A stretch of 64,000 nucleotides of DNA from the NCBI RefSeq assembly GCF_000763885.1, contig NZ_JRKO01000013.1, positions 39,171 to 103,170 on the forward strand, in the 5' to 3' direction. Both the position numbers and the translations under genes were made by a program. The stretch comes from Paracoccus versutus. GTDB taxonomy: Bacteria > Pseudomonadota > Alphaproteobacteria > Rhodobacterales > Rhodobacteraceae. Shown piece after piece: positions 26,369 through 34,662 of the stretch (position 1 is the stretch's first letter; every line of letters begins with the position of its first letter). The notes beneath the pieces are model-generated. The model saw only the letters and a program-made list of their open reading frames with translations. It was not told the origin of the DNA and did not search any database.

Positions 26369-26396
26369 TGCCCCCGGCGGATCGTCGCCGGGGGCA
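26369..26396 (+). terminator. Very stable hairpin after acyl-CoA dehydrogenase
   Basis: TGCCCCCGGCG and CGCCGGGGGCA form a perfect 11-bp stem with a 6-nt loop, 8 nt after the stop codon. No T-run follows. The 26397-26712 region after it shows no gene. Confidence 0.65.
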
Positions 26397-26712
26397 CGGC
26401 CCAGGAAAGCTCGGGAAGAAAGGCCGATCATAAGGAGCAAGCTGCTTGCCACCATCCGCATTCTCGGGCTGGGTGCCATGTCCGGGCACGCCATGCGGGA
26501 ACGCTGCCGCGCGCCTCGCTACGAAAAGCGGCATCGCCTCCGGCAAAGGATCGAGCGAAGACCAGGAAGCATGCCGTTCCGCGAGGAAAAGCCCGATTCC
26601 GGCAACACGCCACCGGGCCTTTTGCCCACGATGCCAAGGGGCCTCACGCGGGCGGCGGCAGGGGTAGCATAGGTCGTAGCCTGTTACCCGCAATGCCAGC
26701 GCGCCTCGCTCT

Positions 26713-27048
26713 TTCCGCAGGATCTTCTCCATCGGCTTCCCCTTGGCCAGTGCGTCGACCAGCTTGTCGAGATAGCGGATCTCGCGCATCACCGGATCTC
26801 GGATCTTCTCGACCCGGACCCCGCAGACCACGCCCCTGATCCGCGCGCGCCGGGTTCACAGCCTCGGCAAGGAAAGTCTCGAAATCAGTCCGGTCTTTCA
26901 GCCGGGCCGCCAGTTCCTCTGGCCCGCAGCCCGCCAGCCAGGGGATGATCGCATCGACCTCGGCCTTGGTGCGGCCCTTCTTCTCCGCCTTCGCCACGCA
27001 ATGCGGTGAGAGGCTGGCGAAGCGCGTGGTGAAGATCCTGCGTGTCAT
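26713..27048 (-). pseudogene. DUF2200 gene disrupted by a frameshift
   Basis: From ATG 27048 the first frame reads MTRRIFTTRFASLSPHCVAK, then KKGRTKAEVDAIIPWLAG, to about 26845. The second frame then reads [39 protein letters not shown]. Together they match the roughly 115-residue DUF2200 family (KaekKGRtk...[20 protein letters not shown]). A one-nucleotide shift near 26845 separates them, and the second frame has no stop at the expected end. It is either a decayed gene or a sequencing error plus read-through. Confidence 0.7.
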
Positions 27049-27138
27049 GCCGCCTCCCCCGACCGTTCCAGGCGCGTCACGTTGACCTGCCCGCATCGAA
27101 CGGGCGGCGCGCTCCGGGCCAACCTCGGCCGCGGGCGA

Positions 27139-28140
27139 TCAGTCCATCTGCGCCCCGCCATCCCCAGCAAGATCGCGGCAATAATGCCCGAAATCCCTGG
27201 CCGTGACGGGACCGGGCTGGCTTTCCAGCAGCAGGGCCAGCAGGATGCGGGCCTTCTTGCCCTGCAGCCGGCCCGCCAGGATCGCCCCCGCATGCTGCAA
27301 GTCCAGCGCGCCGCCGTCGGCGTAAAGCGGCCGGGTCTCGCCCCGCAGGCAGCGCGTCGTCACGACGCAGGTCACGCCCCGCTCCCGCGCGCGCGCCACG
27401 GCCAAGGCCAGTTCGGGCGTGCCGTTGCCGCAGCCGAAGCCCTCGATCACGATGCCCCTCATGCCGGCGGCCACCAATGCGTCGATGCCGCGGCCGTCCA
27501 TGCCCATCACCGCCGGCAACAGCGCCACGTCCCGGCTGATGCCGGTCGCCGGCCGGGGCGCGGGCCGGGGCGGCCGCGCCAGCAGGCGGATGCCGGCGCG
27601 GCCGACGCGCGCCACCGGGCCGAAATGCGGACCGGCAAAGCCGGCGCGAGCCTGGGCGTCGATCTTGGTGACATCCTCGGCGGCATAGGCGCTGCCGTCA
27701 AAGACCACCACCACGCCCAGGCCCCGCGCCTTGCGCGAGCCCGCCAGGCGCAGCGCCGCCGCCAGATTGCCCGGCCCGTCCGGCACGGGGCTGTCGGCGG
27801 CGAATTGCGCCCCGGTGAACGCCACCGGCTTCTCGGACCCGATCACCAGGCTGGCCAGGAAGGCGCTTTCCTCCATCGTGTCGGTGCCATGCGTCACCAC
27901 GCATCCGGCCACCTCGGGATCGGCCAGATGCCCGGCGATCCGCCGCGCCAGTTCCAGCGACAGCGCCAGGTCGATGCGGTTGCTGCCGAGATTGCAGAAC
28001 GGATCGACCCGCAGTTCCGGCGGGCCCGAGGGCAGCAACGCTTCGGGTCCGTCCATGCTGAGCAGGCCGCCGCGTTCGGCCGAAAAGCGCGAGGCGATGG
28101 TGCCGCCGGTCGAGACCAGCGCGATGGTCCGTGGCGCCAT
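27139..28140 (-). CDS. Asparaginase family protein
   Basis: 333 residues from ATG 28140, 11 nt after the ABC ATPase stop; a TTG at 28155 is an alternative. The N-terminal IALVSTGGTIASRF has the nucleophilic Thr. The second motif GCVVTHGTDTMEESAFL (residues 80-100) carries the Thr-Asp pair of type I/II asparaginases. It hydrolyses asparagine or a related amide and appears cytoplasmic, with no signal peptide. It is the last gene of the ABC/agmatinase operon, suggesting deamidation of an imported compound. Confidence 0.9.
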   Translation of the reverse strand: MAPRTIALVSTGGTIASRFSAERGGLLSMDGPEALLPSGPPELRVDPFCNLGSNRIDLALSLELARRIAGHLADPEVAGCVVTHGTDTMEESAFLASLVIGSEKPVAFTGAQFAADSPVPDGPGNLAAALRLAGSRKARGLGVVVVFDGSAYAAEDVTKIDAQARAGFAGPHFGPVARVGRAGIRLLARPPRPAPRPATGISRDVALLPAVMGMDGRGIDALVAAGMRGIVIEGFGCGNGTPELALAVARARERGVTCVVTTRCLRGETRPLYADGGALDLQHAGAILAGRLQGKKARILLALLLESQPGPVTARDFGHYCRDLAGDGGAQMD

Positions 28141-28151
28141 GCCCGCCCCGC

Positions 28152-28910
28152 TCAATGCAGAACCTGGCTGAGGAAGCGCCGGGTGCGCTCATGCACCGGG
28201 GCGCCGAAGAACGCCGCTGGGGGAGCCTGTTCCACGATCTGGCCCCGGTCCATGAACACCACCCGGTCGGCGACCTGCCGGGCGAAACCCATCTCATGCG
28301 TGACGATCATCATGGTCATGCCCTCGGCCGCCAGCCCGCGCATGGTGTCCAGCACCTCGCCCACCATCTCGGGGTCGAGCGCCGAGGTCGGCTCGTCGAA
28401 CAGCATCACGCGCGGCTCCATGCAGAGCGCGCGGGCGATGGCGGCGCGCTGCTGCTGGCCGCCCGACAGCTGCGAGGGGTATTTATGCGCGTGTTCGCCC
28501 AGCCGCACCCGCTCCAGCAGCCTGACCGCCAGCGCCTCGGCCGCGCGCCTGGACATGCCGCGCACCGACATCGGCGCCAGGACGCAGTTCTGCACCAGGT
28601 CGAGATGCGGGAACAGGTTGAAATGCTGGAACACCATCCCGACCTCGCGCCGCACCGCCTGCGCGGCGCTTTCGCTTTTGCCCAACTCGATCCCGTCCAC
28701 GACGATCGAGCCCTCCTGATGCTGTTCCAGCTGGTTCAGGCAGCGGATCAGCGTCGACTTGCCCGAGCCGGAGGGGCCGCAGATCACCACCTTCTCGCCC
28801 TTGGCGACCGACAGGCTGACATCGGTCAGCACCTGGAACGCACCATACCATTTGTTCACCCCGGCGACGGAGATGATCGGCCCGGCGGGCGAGGCGTCTG
28901 GATTGGACAT
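28152..28910 (-). CDS. Polar amino acid-type ABC transporter ATPase (distal)
   Basis: 252 residues: Walker [10 protein letters not shown] at 45-53, signature [15 protein letters not shown], Walker [12 protein letters not shown] and the H-loop IVTHEMGF. It is of the GlnQ/HisP type. AGGAGG precedes the ATG. It is a second ATPase in an operon with one set of permeases, separated from them by the ureohydrolase gene. It may serve the same permeases or ones encoded elsewhere. Confidence 0.93.
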   Translation of the reverse strand: MSNPDASPAGPIISVAGVNKWYGAFQVLTDVSLSVAKGEKVVICGPSGSGKSTLIRCLNQLEQHQEGSIVVDGIELGKSESAAQAVRREVGMVFQHFNLFPHLDLVQNCVLAPMSVRGMSRRAAEALAVRLLERVRLGEHAHKYPSQLSGGQQQRAAIARALCMEPRVMLFDEPTSALDPEMVGEVLDTMRGLAAEGMTMMIVTHEMGFARQVADRVVFMDRGQIVEQAPPAAFFGAPVHERTRRFLSQVLH

Positions 28911-28986
28911 GGCGGACCTCCTGAATCCTGGGTTGGCATCATTGACGGCCCGTCCCGGCGGAACTGCCGGAACGGGCGGGGTGCGA

Positions 28987-29976
28987 TCAGGCGGCGGGCC
29001 GGGCGGCGCGCCGGCTGATCCGCTCGTCGAAATAGCCGGCGCGGACGGCGGCGCCGACCAGGTTCACGAAGAAGCGCCCGGCGGCGATGGCGGTCAGCTG
29101 GTTCACGTCCTTCGAGGGGGTGATCTCGACGATGTCCATGCCGACCACACGGCCCTTGCGCACCAGCCCGTGCAGCAGCTCGCGCATCTGGCAATAGGTC
29201 ACGCCGCCAAAGGCCGGCCCGGCCACGCCCGGCATCACCGAGGGATCGACCCCGTCCGCATCGACGGTCAGGTAATAGCGCCCGCCGTCCGGGATGCGGT
29301 CCAGGATCGCCTGCATGCCCTTTTCGTGCAGCTCGTAGGCGGTGACGATGTTCGAGCCGTAAGCCTGCGCCGCCTCGTATTCCTCGGGGCGGGCGGTGCC
29401 CTGGGCGCGGATGCCGATCTGGAAGATCTCCTTCACATGCGGCATTTCCGAGGCGCGGCGGATCGGGCTCGACAGACCATCATGCACGCCGTTGATCTGG
29501 TCGCGCCAGTCCAGATGCGCGTCGATCTGGATCAGCGTGATCGGCCCCTGGTCGTCATAGGCGCGCAGCACCGGGATCGGGATGCCGTGGTCGCCGCCGA
29601 TGATCAGCGGCAACGCCCCGGCGGCCAGGATCCTGCGCACCGCGGCTTCGGCATTGCGCGAATGCGCCTTGGGATCGGCCGGATCGCCGGTCACGTCGCC
29701 GCAATCCACCGCCCGCACGTCGCGGCCGTCGTAAAGCGTGCCGCCGATGTCGAAATCATAGCGGTCGAGCAGCCGCACCGCCCGGTCCGTCGCCTGCCGC
29801 ACCGCGGTCGGCGCGCGGCTCTGGTCGTTCGTCACCTCGTCCATGGTATAGGCCGAGCCGTAGGGGATGCCGAGAAAGGCGATGTCGGCATCCAGCGTGT
29901 CCAGGTCGGTCTGCACGGTCGAATAGAGCATGCTGGTATGGCCATGCTTGGGCGCCGAGGTCAGCTTGCGGGTCAT
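28987..29976 (-). CDS. Agmatinase/arginase-family ureohydrolase
   Basis: 329 residues. Binuclear manganese motifs are intact: [10 protein letters not shown] near residue 140, IDAHLDWRD near 165 and [10 protein letters not shown] near 245. The last is DADGVDP rather than the more common DxDxxDP with preceding Ser, so the substrate may differ from agmatine. The reaction releases urea from a guanidino compound. Set between two ABC ATPase genes and upstream of an asparaginase, it points to use of a guanidino-type nitrogen source. Confidence 0.92.
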   Translation of the reverse strand: MTRKLTSAPKHGHTSMLYSTVQTDLDTLDADIAFLGIPYGSAYTMDEVTNDQSRAPTAVRQATDRAVRLLDRYDFDIGGTLYDGRDVRAVDCGDVTGDPADPKAHSRNAEAAVRRILAAGALPLIIGGDHGIPIPVLRAYDDQGPITLIQIDAHLDWRDQINGVHDGLSSPIRRASEMPHVKEIFQIGIRAQGTARPEEYEAAQAYGSNIVTAYELHEKGMQAILDRIPDGGRYYLTVDADGVDPSVMPGVAGPAFGGVTYCQMRELLHGLVRKGRVVGMDIVEITPSKDVNQLTAIAAGRFFVNLVGAAVRAGYFDERISRRAARPAA

Positions 29977-29995
29977 GAATGGTCCTCCGGGTAAA

Positions 29996-30802
29996 TCAAT
30001 GGCTTGGGGTGGAAAGGTCGGCGGGCGCCGCCACCTCGTGGATCTGGGCGAGGAATTCCCTCAGCCTGGGGTTCTGCGGGTCACCCAGCACCTGCCGGGC
30101 CGGGCCCTGTTCGGCGACCAGGCCGCCGTCGAGGAAGATCACCCGGTCGGCGACATGGCGGGCAAAGCCGATCTCATGCGTGACGATCACCATGGTCATG
30201 CCGCTGTCGGCCAACTCGCGCAGGAACAGCAGCACCTCCTTGACGATCTCGGGGTCCAAGGCCGAGGTCGGCTCGTCGAAGAGCATCAGCCGCGGCTCCA
30301 TGGCCAGGGCGCGGGCGATGGCGACGCGCTGCTTCTGGCCGCCCGACAGGGCCGAGGGATAGGCGTCCTCCTTGCCGGCAAGGCCGAAGCGGGCCAGAAG
30401 CGCGCGGGCCTGGCGCTCGACTTCCTCGCGCGGGCGGCGCTGCACCTTGATGGGGCCGCGGGCGATGTTCTCCAGCACGGTCATGTGCGGCCACAGGTTG
30501 AACTGCTGGAACACGAAGCCCATCATCGGCCGCAGCTGGTCGATGCGCTTGTGCGACTGCATCCGCACCTTGCCGTCGCGGCCCGGCTCGCGGCCGATAT
30601 GGGTGCCGTCCACCTCGACGAAGCCGCCGTCGGGAAAGGTCAGGTAGTTGATGCAGCGCAGGAGCGTGCTCTTGCCGCAGCCCGAGGGGCCGATGATGCA
30701 GACCACCTCGCCCGCCGCGACCTCGAAGCTGATGTCGCGCAGCGCGGTCATGGTGCCGAAGGACTTGGCGAGGTTCGAGACTTTCAGAAGGGGATGGGTC
30801 AC
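29996..30802 (-). CDS. Polar amino acid-type ABC transporter ATPase (proximal)
   Basis: 268 residues from a GTG that overlaps the permease stop (GTGA) behind GGAGGAG. Walker A is GPSGCGKST, the signature is LSGGQKQRVAIARAL, Walker B is [11 protein letters not shown] and the H-loop is IVTHEIGF. It energises the two permeases immediately upstream in the transcript. It differs from the distal ATPase throughout, so the two are not a recent duplication. Confidence 0.93.
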   Translation of the reverse strand: MTHPLLKVSNLAKSFGTMTALRDISFEVAAGEVVCIIGPSGCGKSTLLRCINYLTFPDGGFVEVDGTHIGREPGRDGKVRMQSHKRIDQLRPMMGFVFQQFNLWPHMTVLENIARGPIKVQRRPREEVERQARALLARFGLAGKEDAYPSALSGGQKQRVAIARALAMEPRLMLFDEPTSALDPEIVKEVLLFLRELADSGMTMVIVTHEIGFARHVADRVIFLDGGLVAEQGPARQVLGDPQNPRLREFLAQIHEVAAPADLSTPSH

Positions 30803-31521
30803 TTGCTCCTCCGCATTCCGAGCTGGAGATACTTGTCGGCCAGGCTGTGGCGGGCCTGCTGGCTGCCCTGCGCGGCGCCGGCGGCGCGCTCGACCCGGTG
30901 CATGCCATGGGCGAAGGCCGAGGTGATCAGCCAGTAAAGCGCCGCCGTGGTCAGGAACACCTCGAACGGGGCGAAGGTGGCGCCCTGGACCACCAGGCCC
31001 TGATAGGTGATCTCGGCCACGGTGATGGTGGACAGCACCGAGGTTTCCTTGATCATCGAGATCGCGGTGTTGGTCGAGGGCGGCAGTAGCAGCCGCAGCG
31101 TCTGCGGCGCCACCACCTCGCGCATGCCCATGAAATAGGACATGCCGACGGCGCGCGCGGCTTCCAGCTGGCCCTTGGGCACCGCCAGCACCGCGCCGCG
31201 GATCACCTCCGAGAAATAGGTGCTGGCATAGAAGGCCAGGGCGATGCCGCCGACCACCGGCTCGGGCAGGCGCAGCCCCATGAAGGGCAGGCCGTAGAAG
31301 AAGATATACAGCACCACGATGAAGGGGATGTTGCGGAACCATTCCACATAGGCCCCGGCGATGGCGCGCAGCCAGCGGCGATGCGACAGCGCCATGATCG
31401 CCACCGGGATCGCCAGCAGGAAACCCGCGGCGATGGACAGCAGGGCGACGACCAGCGTCATCCACAGCCCCGCGGCGAAAAGCGGCCAATTGTCGAGAAT
31501 GACGGAGAAATCGAGGGTCAT
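30799..31521 (-). CDS. Amino acid ABC transporter permease (HisM/GlnP type), subunit 2
   Basis: 240 residues with about five membrane spans. The HisMQ-type start is LFAAGLWMTLVVALLSIAAG, followed by YVEWFRNIPFIVVLYIFFYG and an EAA loop, EAARAVGMSYFMGMREVVAP. It pairs with the permease gene 3 nt upstream as a heterodimer. The C-terminal 30 residues form a polar tail. Confidence 0.92.
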   Translation of the reverse strand: MTLDFSVILDNWPLFAAGLWMTLVVALLSIAAGFLLAIPVAIMALSHRRWLRAIAGAYVEWFRNIPFIVVLYIFFYGLPFMGLRLPEPVVGGIALAFYASTYFSEVIRGAVLAVPKGQLEAARAVGMSYFMGMREVVAPQTLRLLLPPSTNTAISMIKETSVLSTITVAEITYQGLVVQGATFAPFEVFLTTAALYWLITSAFAHGMHRVERAAGAAQGSQQARHSLADKYLQLGMRRSK

Positions 31522-31524
31522 GAC

Positions 31525-32184
31525 CTATCCCCTGCGCGCGGCGAAGCGGGTTTCGATGCGGCGGCCCAGCTGGCTGATCGCCAGGTTCAGCGCAAACAGC
31601 ACGATGGCGGCGGCCAGGAGCGCCTCGAGCGGGCGGAAGGTGGTGTTGGCGATCTGCTGGGCGGTGCGCAGCACCTCGACCACGGTGATGACCGACAAAA
31701 GCGCGGTGCCCTTGACGATGGTGGTCAGCTCGTTGACCAGCGGCGGCAGGATGCGGATGTAAAGCTGCGGCAGGATCACCCGCGTCCAGATCGTCCGCGC
31801 CCGCACGCCCAGGGCGATGGCCGCCTCGACCGGGCCGGGATCCATGCCGGCTAGGCCGCCGCGCATGATCTCGGTGATGAAGATCGAGCTGTTCAGCGCG
31901 ATGGCCAGCACCCCGGCCTGGATCGGCGTCAGGTCCAGCCCCAGCGCCGGCAGCCCGTAATAGAACAGGAAGATCTGCACCAGGATCGGCGTGCCGCGGA
32001 TGAAGCTGATCAGCACGCCGATGGCGCCGGTCAGCAAGCCGATGCCGGTGGTGCGCAGCACGGTCAGCACGGTGCCGCCGATCAGCGCCAGCAGCATCGC
32101 GCCCAGGGCGATGGTCAGGTTGGTGAGGGCTGCGGGCAGCAGCCGGGGGAAGGCGTCACCAAACGCCAGAAGGTCGAAATCCAC
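31525..32184 (-). CDS. Amino acid ABC transporter permease (HisQ/GlnP type), subunit 1
   Basis: 219 residues. Features are FPRLLPAALTNLTIALGAML, FIRGTPILVQIFLFYYGLPA and the EAA loop VEAAIALGVRARTIWTRVIL. It is adjacent to the second permease gene and 61 nt after the binding-protein gene. Membrane heterodimer partner of the next gene. Confidence 0.92.
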   Translation of the reverse strand: MDFDLLAFGDAFPRLLPAALTNLTIALGAMLLALIGGTVLTVLRTTGIGLLTGAIGVLISFIRGTPILVQIFLFYYGLPALGLDLTPIQAGVLAIALNSSIFITEIMRGGLAGMDPGPVEAAIALGVRARTIWTRVILPQLYIRILPPLVNELTTIVKGTALLSVITVVEVLRTAQQIANTTFRPLEALLAAAIVLFALNLAISQLGRRIETRFAARRG

Positions 32185-32245
32185 GGGCTTCCTCCTGCTT
32201 CTGCTCGGCCTGTGCCGCGGCCCCTTGCCAAGGGCCGCGGGGCCG

Positions 32246-33088
32246 TCAGAGCGCCCCTTCGGGCAGATAGCCCGTTTCGGGCAGCTCGTAGGTCATGCCG
32301 AGCCATTTCTGCTGCAGCTCGGCAAAGCGGCCGCTGGCCTTCAGCTCCAGGATGACGGCGTTGATGGCGTCGCGCAGGTCCTTGTCCTCGGGGCGCACCA
32401 CCCAGGCGTTCAGGCTTTGGGTATCGGCCGCCTGCCCGACCAGCTCGAACACGCCCGGCCGTTCGTTCATCAGGTTCTGCAGCACCGGCAGCCCGGCCAT
32501 GGCGGCATCCGCCGTGCCATTGGCCACCGCCAGGAAGGAATCGTTGAAGGTGGGGAACAGCTTCAGCTCGGCGAAACCCTGGCCCTCGGCCTTCAGCCTT
32601 TCGTCCAGCGCCTTGGCGACCGGATCGACGGCCGAGGCGAGCTGCGTCGCCACCACCTTGCCGGCCAGATCCTCGACGCCCCCGATGTCGCCGTTGCCGG
32701 CGCGCTTGATGGCATAGGCGGTGCTGTCGGCGATGGGCAGCGTATAGGCATAGCGCGCCGCCCGTTCCGGGTTGATGCCGACCGAGGTCGCCACGAAGTC
32801 GAACTTCTGCGCCAGCAGCCCCGGCAGGATGCCCTGGAACGGCAGGTCGAGCTGCTTGATCTCGACGCCCCAGGCCTTGGCGATCTCGTCCAGCAGGTCG
32901 CGGCCGAAGCCGGTGATCTGCCCGTCCTTGACGAATTCAAAGGGCGGATAGGCGGCCTCGGTGCCCACGACCATGGTGCCGGTGCGCCTGATCTTCTCGA
33001 AAGTGGTCTCGGCCAGAGCCGGCACTGCGCTCGCCAGGGCGATGGCGATGCTGACCGACAGGCCGGCAAAGGTGCGGCGGGTGATCAT
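32246..33088 (-). CDS. Amino acid-type ABC transporter substrate-binding protein
   Basis: 280 residues with a signal peptide ending ASAVPALAE, then GTMVVGTEAAYPPFEFVKDG, a family 3 solute-binding signature. It captures a polar amino acid or guanidino compound in the periplasm. It is first in the seven-gene minus-strand operon and divergent from the LysR gene at 33331, 242 nt away. The ligand cannot be assigned from sequence. Confidence 0.93.
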   Translation of the reverse strand: MITRRTFAGLSVSIAIALASAVPALAETTFEKIRRTGTMVVGTEAAYPPFEFVKDGQITGFGRDLLDEIAKAWGVEIKQLDLPFQGILPGLLAQKFDFVATSVGINPERAARYAYTLPIADSTAYAIKRAGNGDIGGVEDLAGKVVATQLASAVDPVAKALDERLKAEGQGFAELKLFPTFNDSFLAVANGTADAAMAGLPVLQNLMNERPGVFELVGQAADTQSLNAWVVRPEDKDLRDAINAVILELKASGRFAELQQKWLGMTYELPETGYLPEGAL

Positions 33089-33330
33089 TGTCAGGCTCCT
33101 CCCTTGTCAGATGATCTGAGCCGTGGATAAGGCGAATCCGCCCCTTATCAAAAACAAAAATCATTCTCCGGTCACACGCCGGAAAACTCGCCTCCCCCGA
33201 TGGGTTTCCATTAATTCTATTATTTACAGGATTGTGTCCCAGAAACACCCGCATATCCGGCACGATTCCGGCTTGCCATCATCCCGAAAATTCCTGATCA
33301 TCATTCCCTAGAATCATGGTTTGACCCTTC

Positions 33331-34320
33331 ATGTGCGCTGCCGACCCCCTCAGCCCCCCGCCGCGCCTGGCGATAGACCTGCATGCGCTTGAACTGTATC
33401 TCGCCGTCTTCGGCTCCGGCAGCATGACCGCCGCCGCCGAGCGCATGCAGCTGACGCAATCGGCCGTCTCCCGGCAGATCCTGCGGCTCGAGGCAGAGCT
33501 GGGCGTGCCGCTGTTCGACCGCACGTCGCGGCCGATGGTGCCGACGCCCGCCGGCCGGCGGCTGGCGCAAAGCGCCGAGCGGCTGCTGTCGCAGGCGGCA
33601 TCGTTGCGAAACGAATTGCTCGACGCCAACCAGACGACCCTGACCCAGTTGCGGCTGGGGATCATCGATTCGCTGTCCGATCCGCTGGTGCCGCAGCTGA
33701 TCAAGGCCATGCGCCACACCATCGACGCGGTCTCGATCTTCAGCGGCTTCATGGAGCCGCTGCGGCAAAAGCTGATCAGCGGCGACCTGGACGCCGTCAT
33801 CTCGGCGGACCCTTTCGACGATCTCGACCGCTTCGACCGGCACGAGCTGTTCTCCGAGCAGTTCATCGCGTTGCTGCCCAAGGAGGTGCCGCCGTTCCGC
33901 GACGAGGAATCGTTTCGCCGTTTTGCCACCACCTCGCCGATGATCCGCTCGGGCGCCACCACCGGCATCGCGCGGCGGGTCGAGCAGCAGTTCCGCCGCA
34001 CCCGGCTGGAGGTTCCGCATGCCTTCGCCTGCGACACCATCGATTCCATCATCAGCTTCGTTGCGGCGGGGCTGGGCTGGACCATCCTGACGCCAAGCTG
34101 CATCCGCAAATGCGCGCACCATGTGCCGTTCCTGCAGATCCTGCCCCTGCCCGGCCCGGCCTTCGCGCGGCGGATCTATCTGGTGACCCGCAGCGGCGAA
34201 TTGACGGCGTTGAAACCGTTGCTGGTCCAGACCTGCCGCGCGATCGTCGCCACGCAATATGTCCCGGCTCTCAGCGCCCTGGCCCCATGGCTGGGCACCG
34301 CCGTGACGGTGGCGAAATAA
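33331..34320 (+). CDS. LysR-family transcriptional regulator
   Basis: 329 residues with the helix-turn-helix GSMTAAAERMQLTQSAVSRQ and LEAELGVPLFDRTSRPMVPT, then an effector-binding domain ending near residue 315. It is divergent from the ABC/ureohydrolase operon and very likely controls it from the shared 242-nt gap, which is AT-richer than its surroundings. Confidence 0.92.
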   Translation: MCAADPLSPPPRLAIDLHALELYLAVFGSGSMTAAAERMQLTQSAVSRQILRLEAELGVPLFDRTSRPMVPTPAGRRLAQSAERLLSQAASLRNELLDANQTTLTQLRLGIIDSLSDPLVPQLIKAMRHTIDAVSIFSGFMEPLRQKLISGDLDAVISADPFDDLDRFDRHELFSEQFIALLPKEVPPFRDEESFRRFATTSPMIRSGATTGIARRVEQQFRRTRLEVPHAFACDTIDSIISFVAAGLGWTILTPSCIRKCAHHVPFLQILPLPGPAFARRIYLVTRSGELTALKPLLVQTCRAIVATQYVPALSALAPWLGTAVTVAK

Positions 34321-34389
34321 GCCACGACCTTGGGGGCAATATGACCGCGCGCCAGATCGAAACCGCAGCAGAGCGCGCCCCTGCTCAGC

Positions 34390-34414
34390 CCCCGCGCCGG
34401 ATTCCTTCGCGGGG
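34390..34414 (+). terminator. Hairpin after the LysR gene
   Basis: CCCCGCG and CGCGGGG form a 7-bp stem with an 11-nt loop, 69 nt after the LysR stop. The rest of the 34321-34662 gap shows no gene. Confidence 0.35.
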
Positions 34415-34662
34415 CCTGAGCGGCAAATGGCTGGAAATCCGTCTGCCGGCGAAGCTCGTGCCATGCAGGCCGGGTCGTCACCGGGCGCCTGTCCCTGGGC
34501 ATGGGCATTCGAACATGCCGGAATGCAAGCCGCCCCTCTTCGCCAGGCGCCGGCATTGTCGCCAGAAGAATGCGGCGGCATCCGGCACCGCCGGGGCGAC
34601 CCGAAAGCTGCGGCGATGTTGCGATTGCACGAAGCGCAGGAATTGTATTCCCTTTGCTCAAG

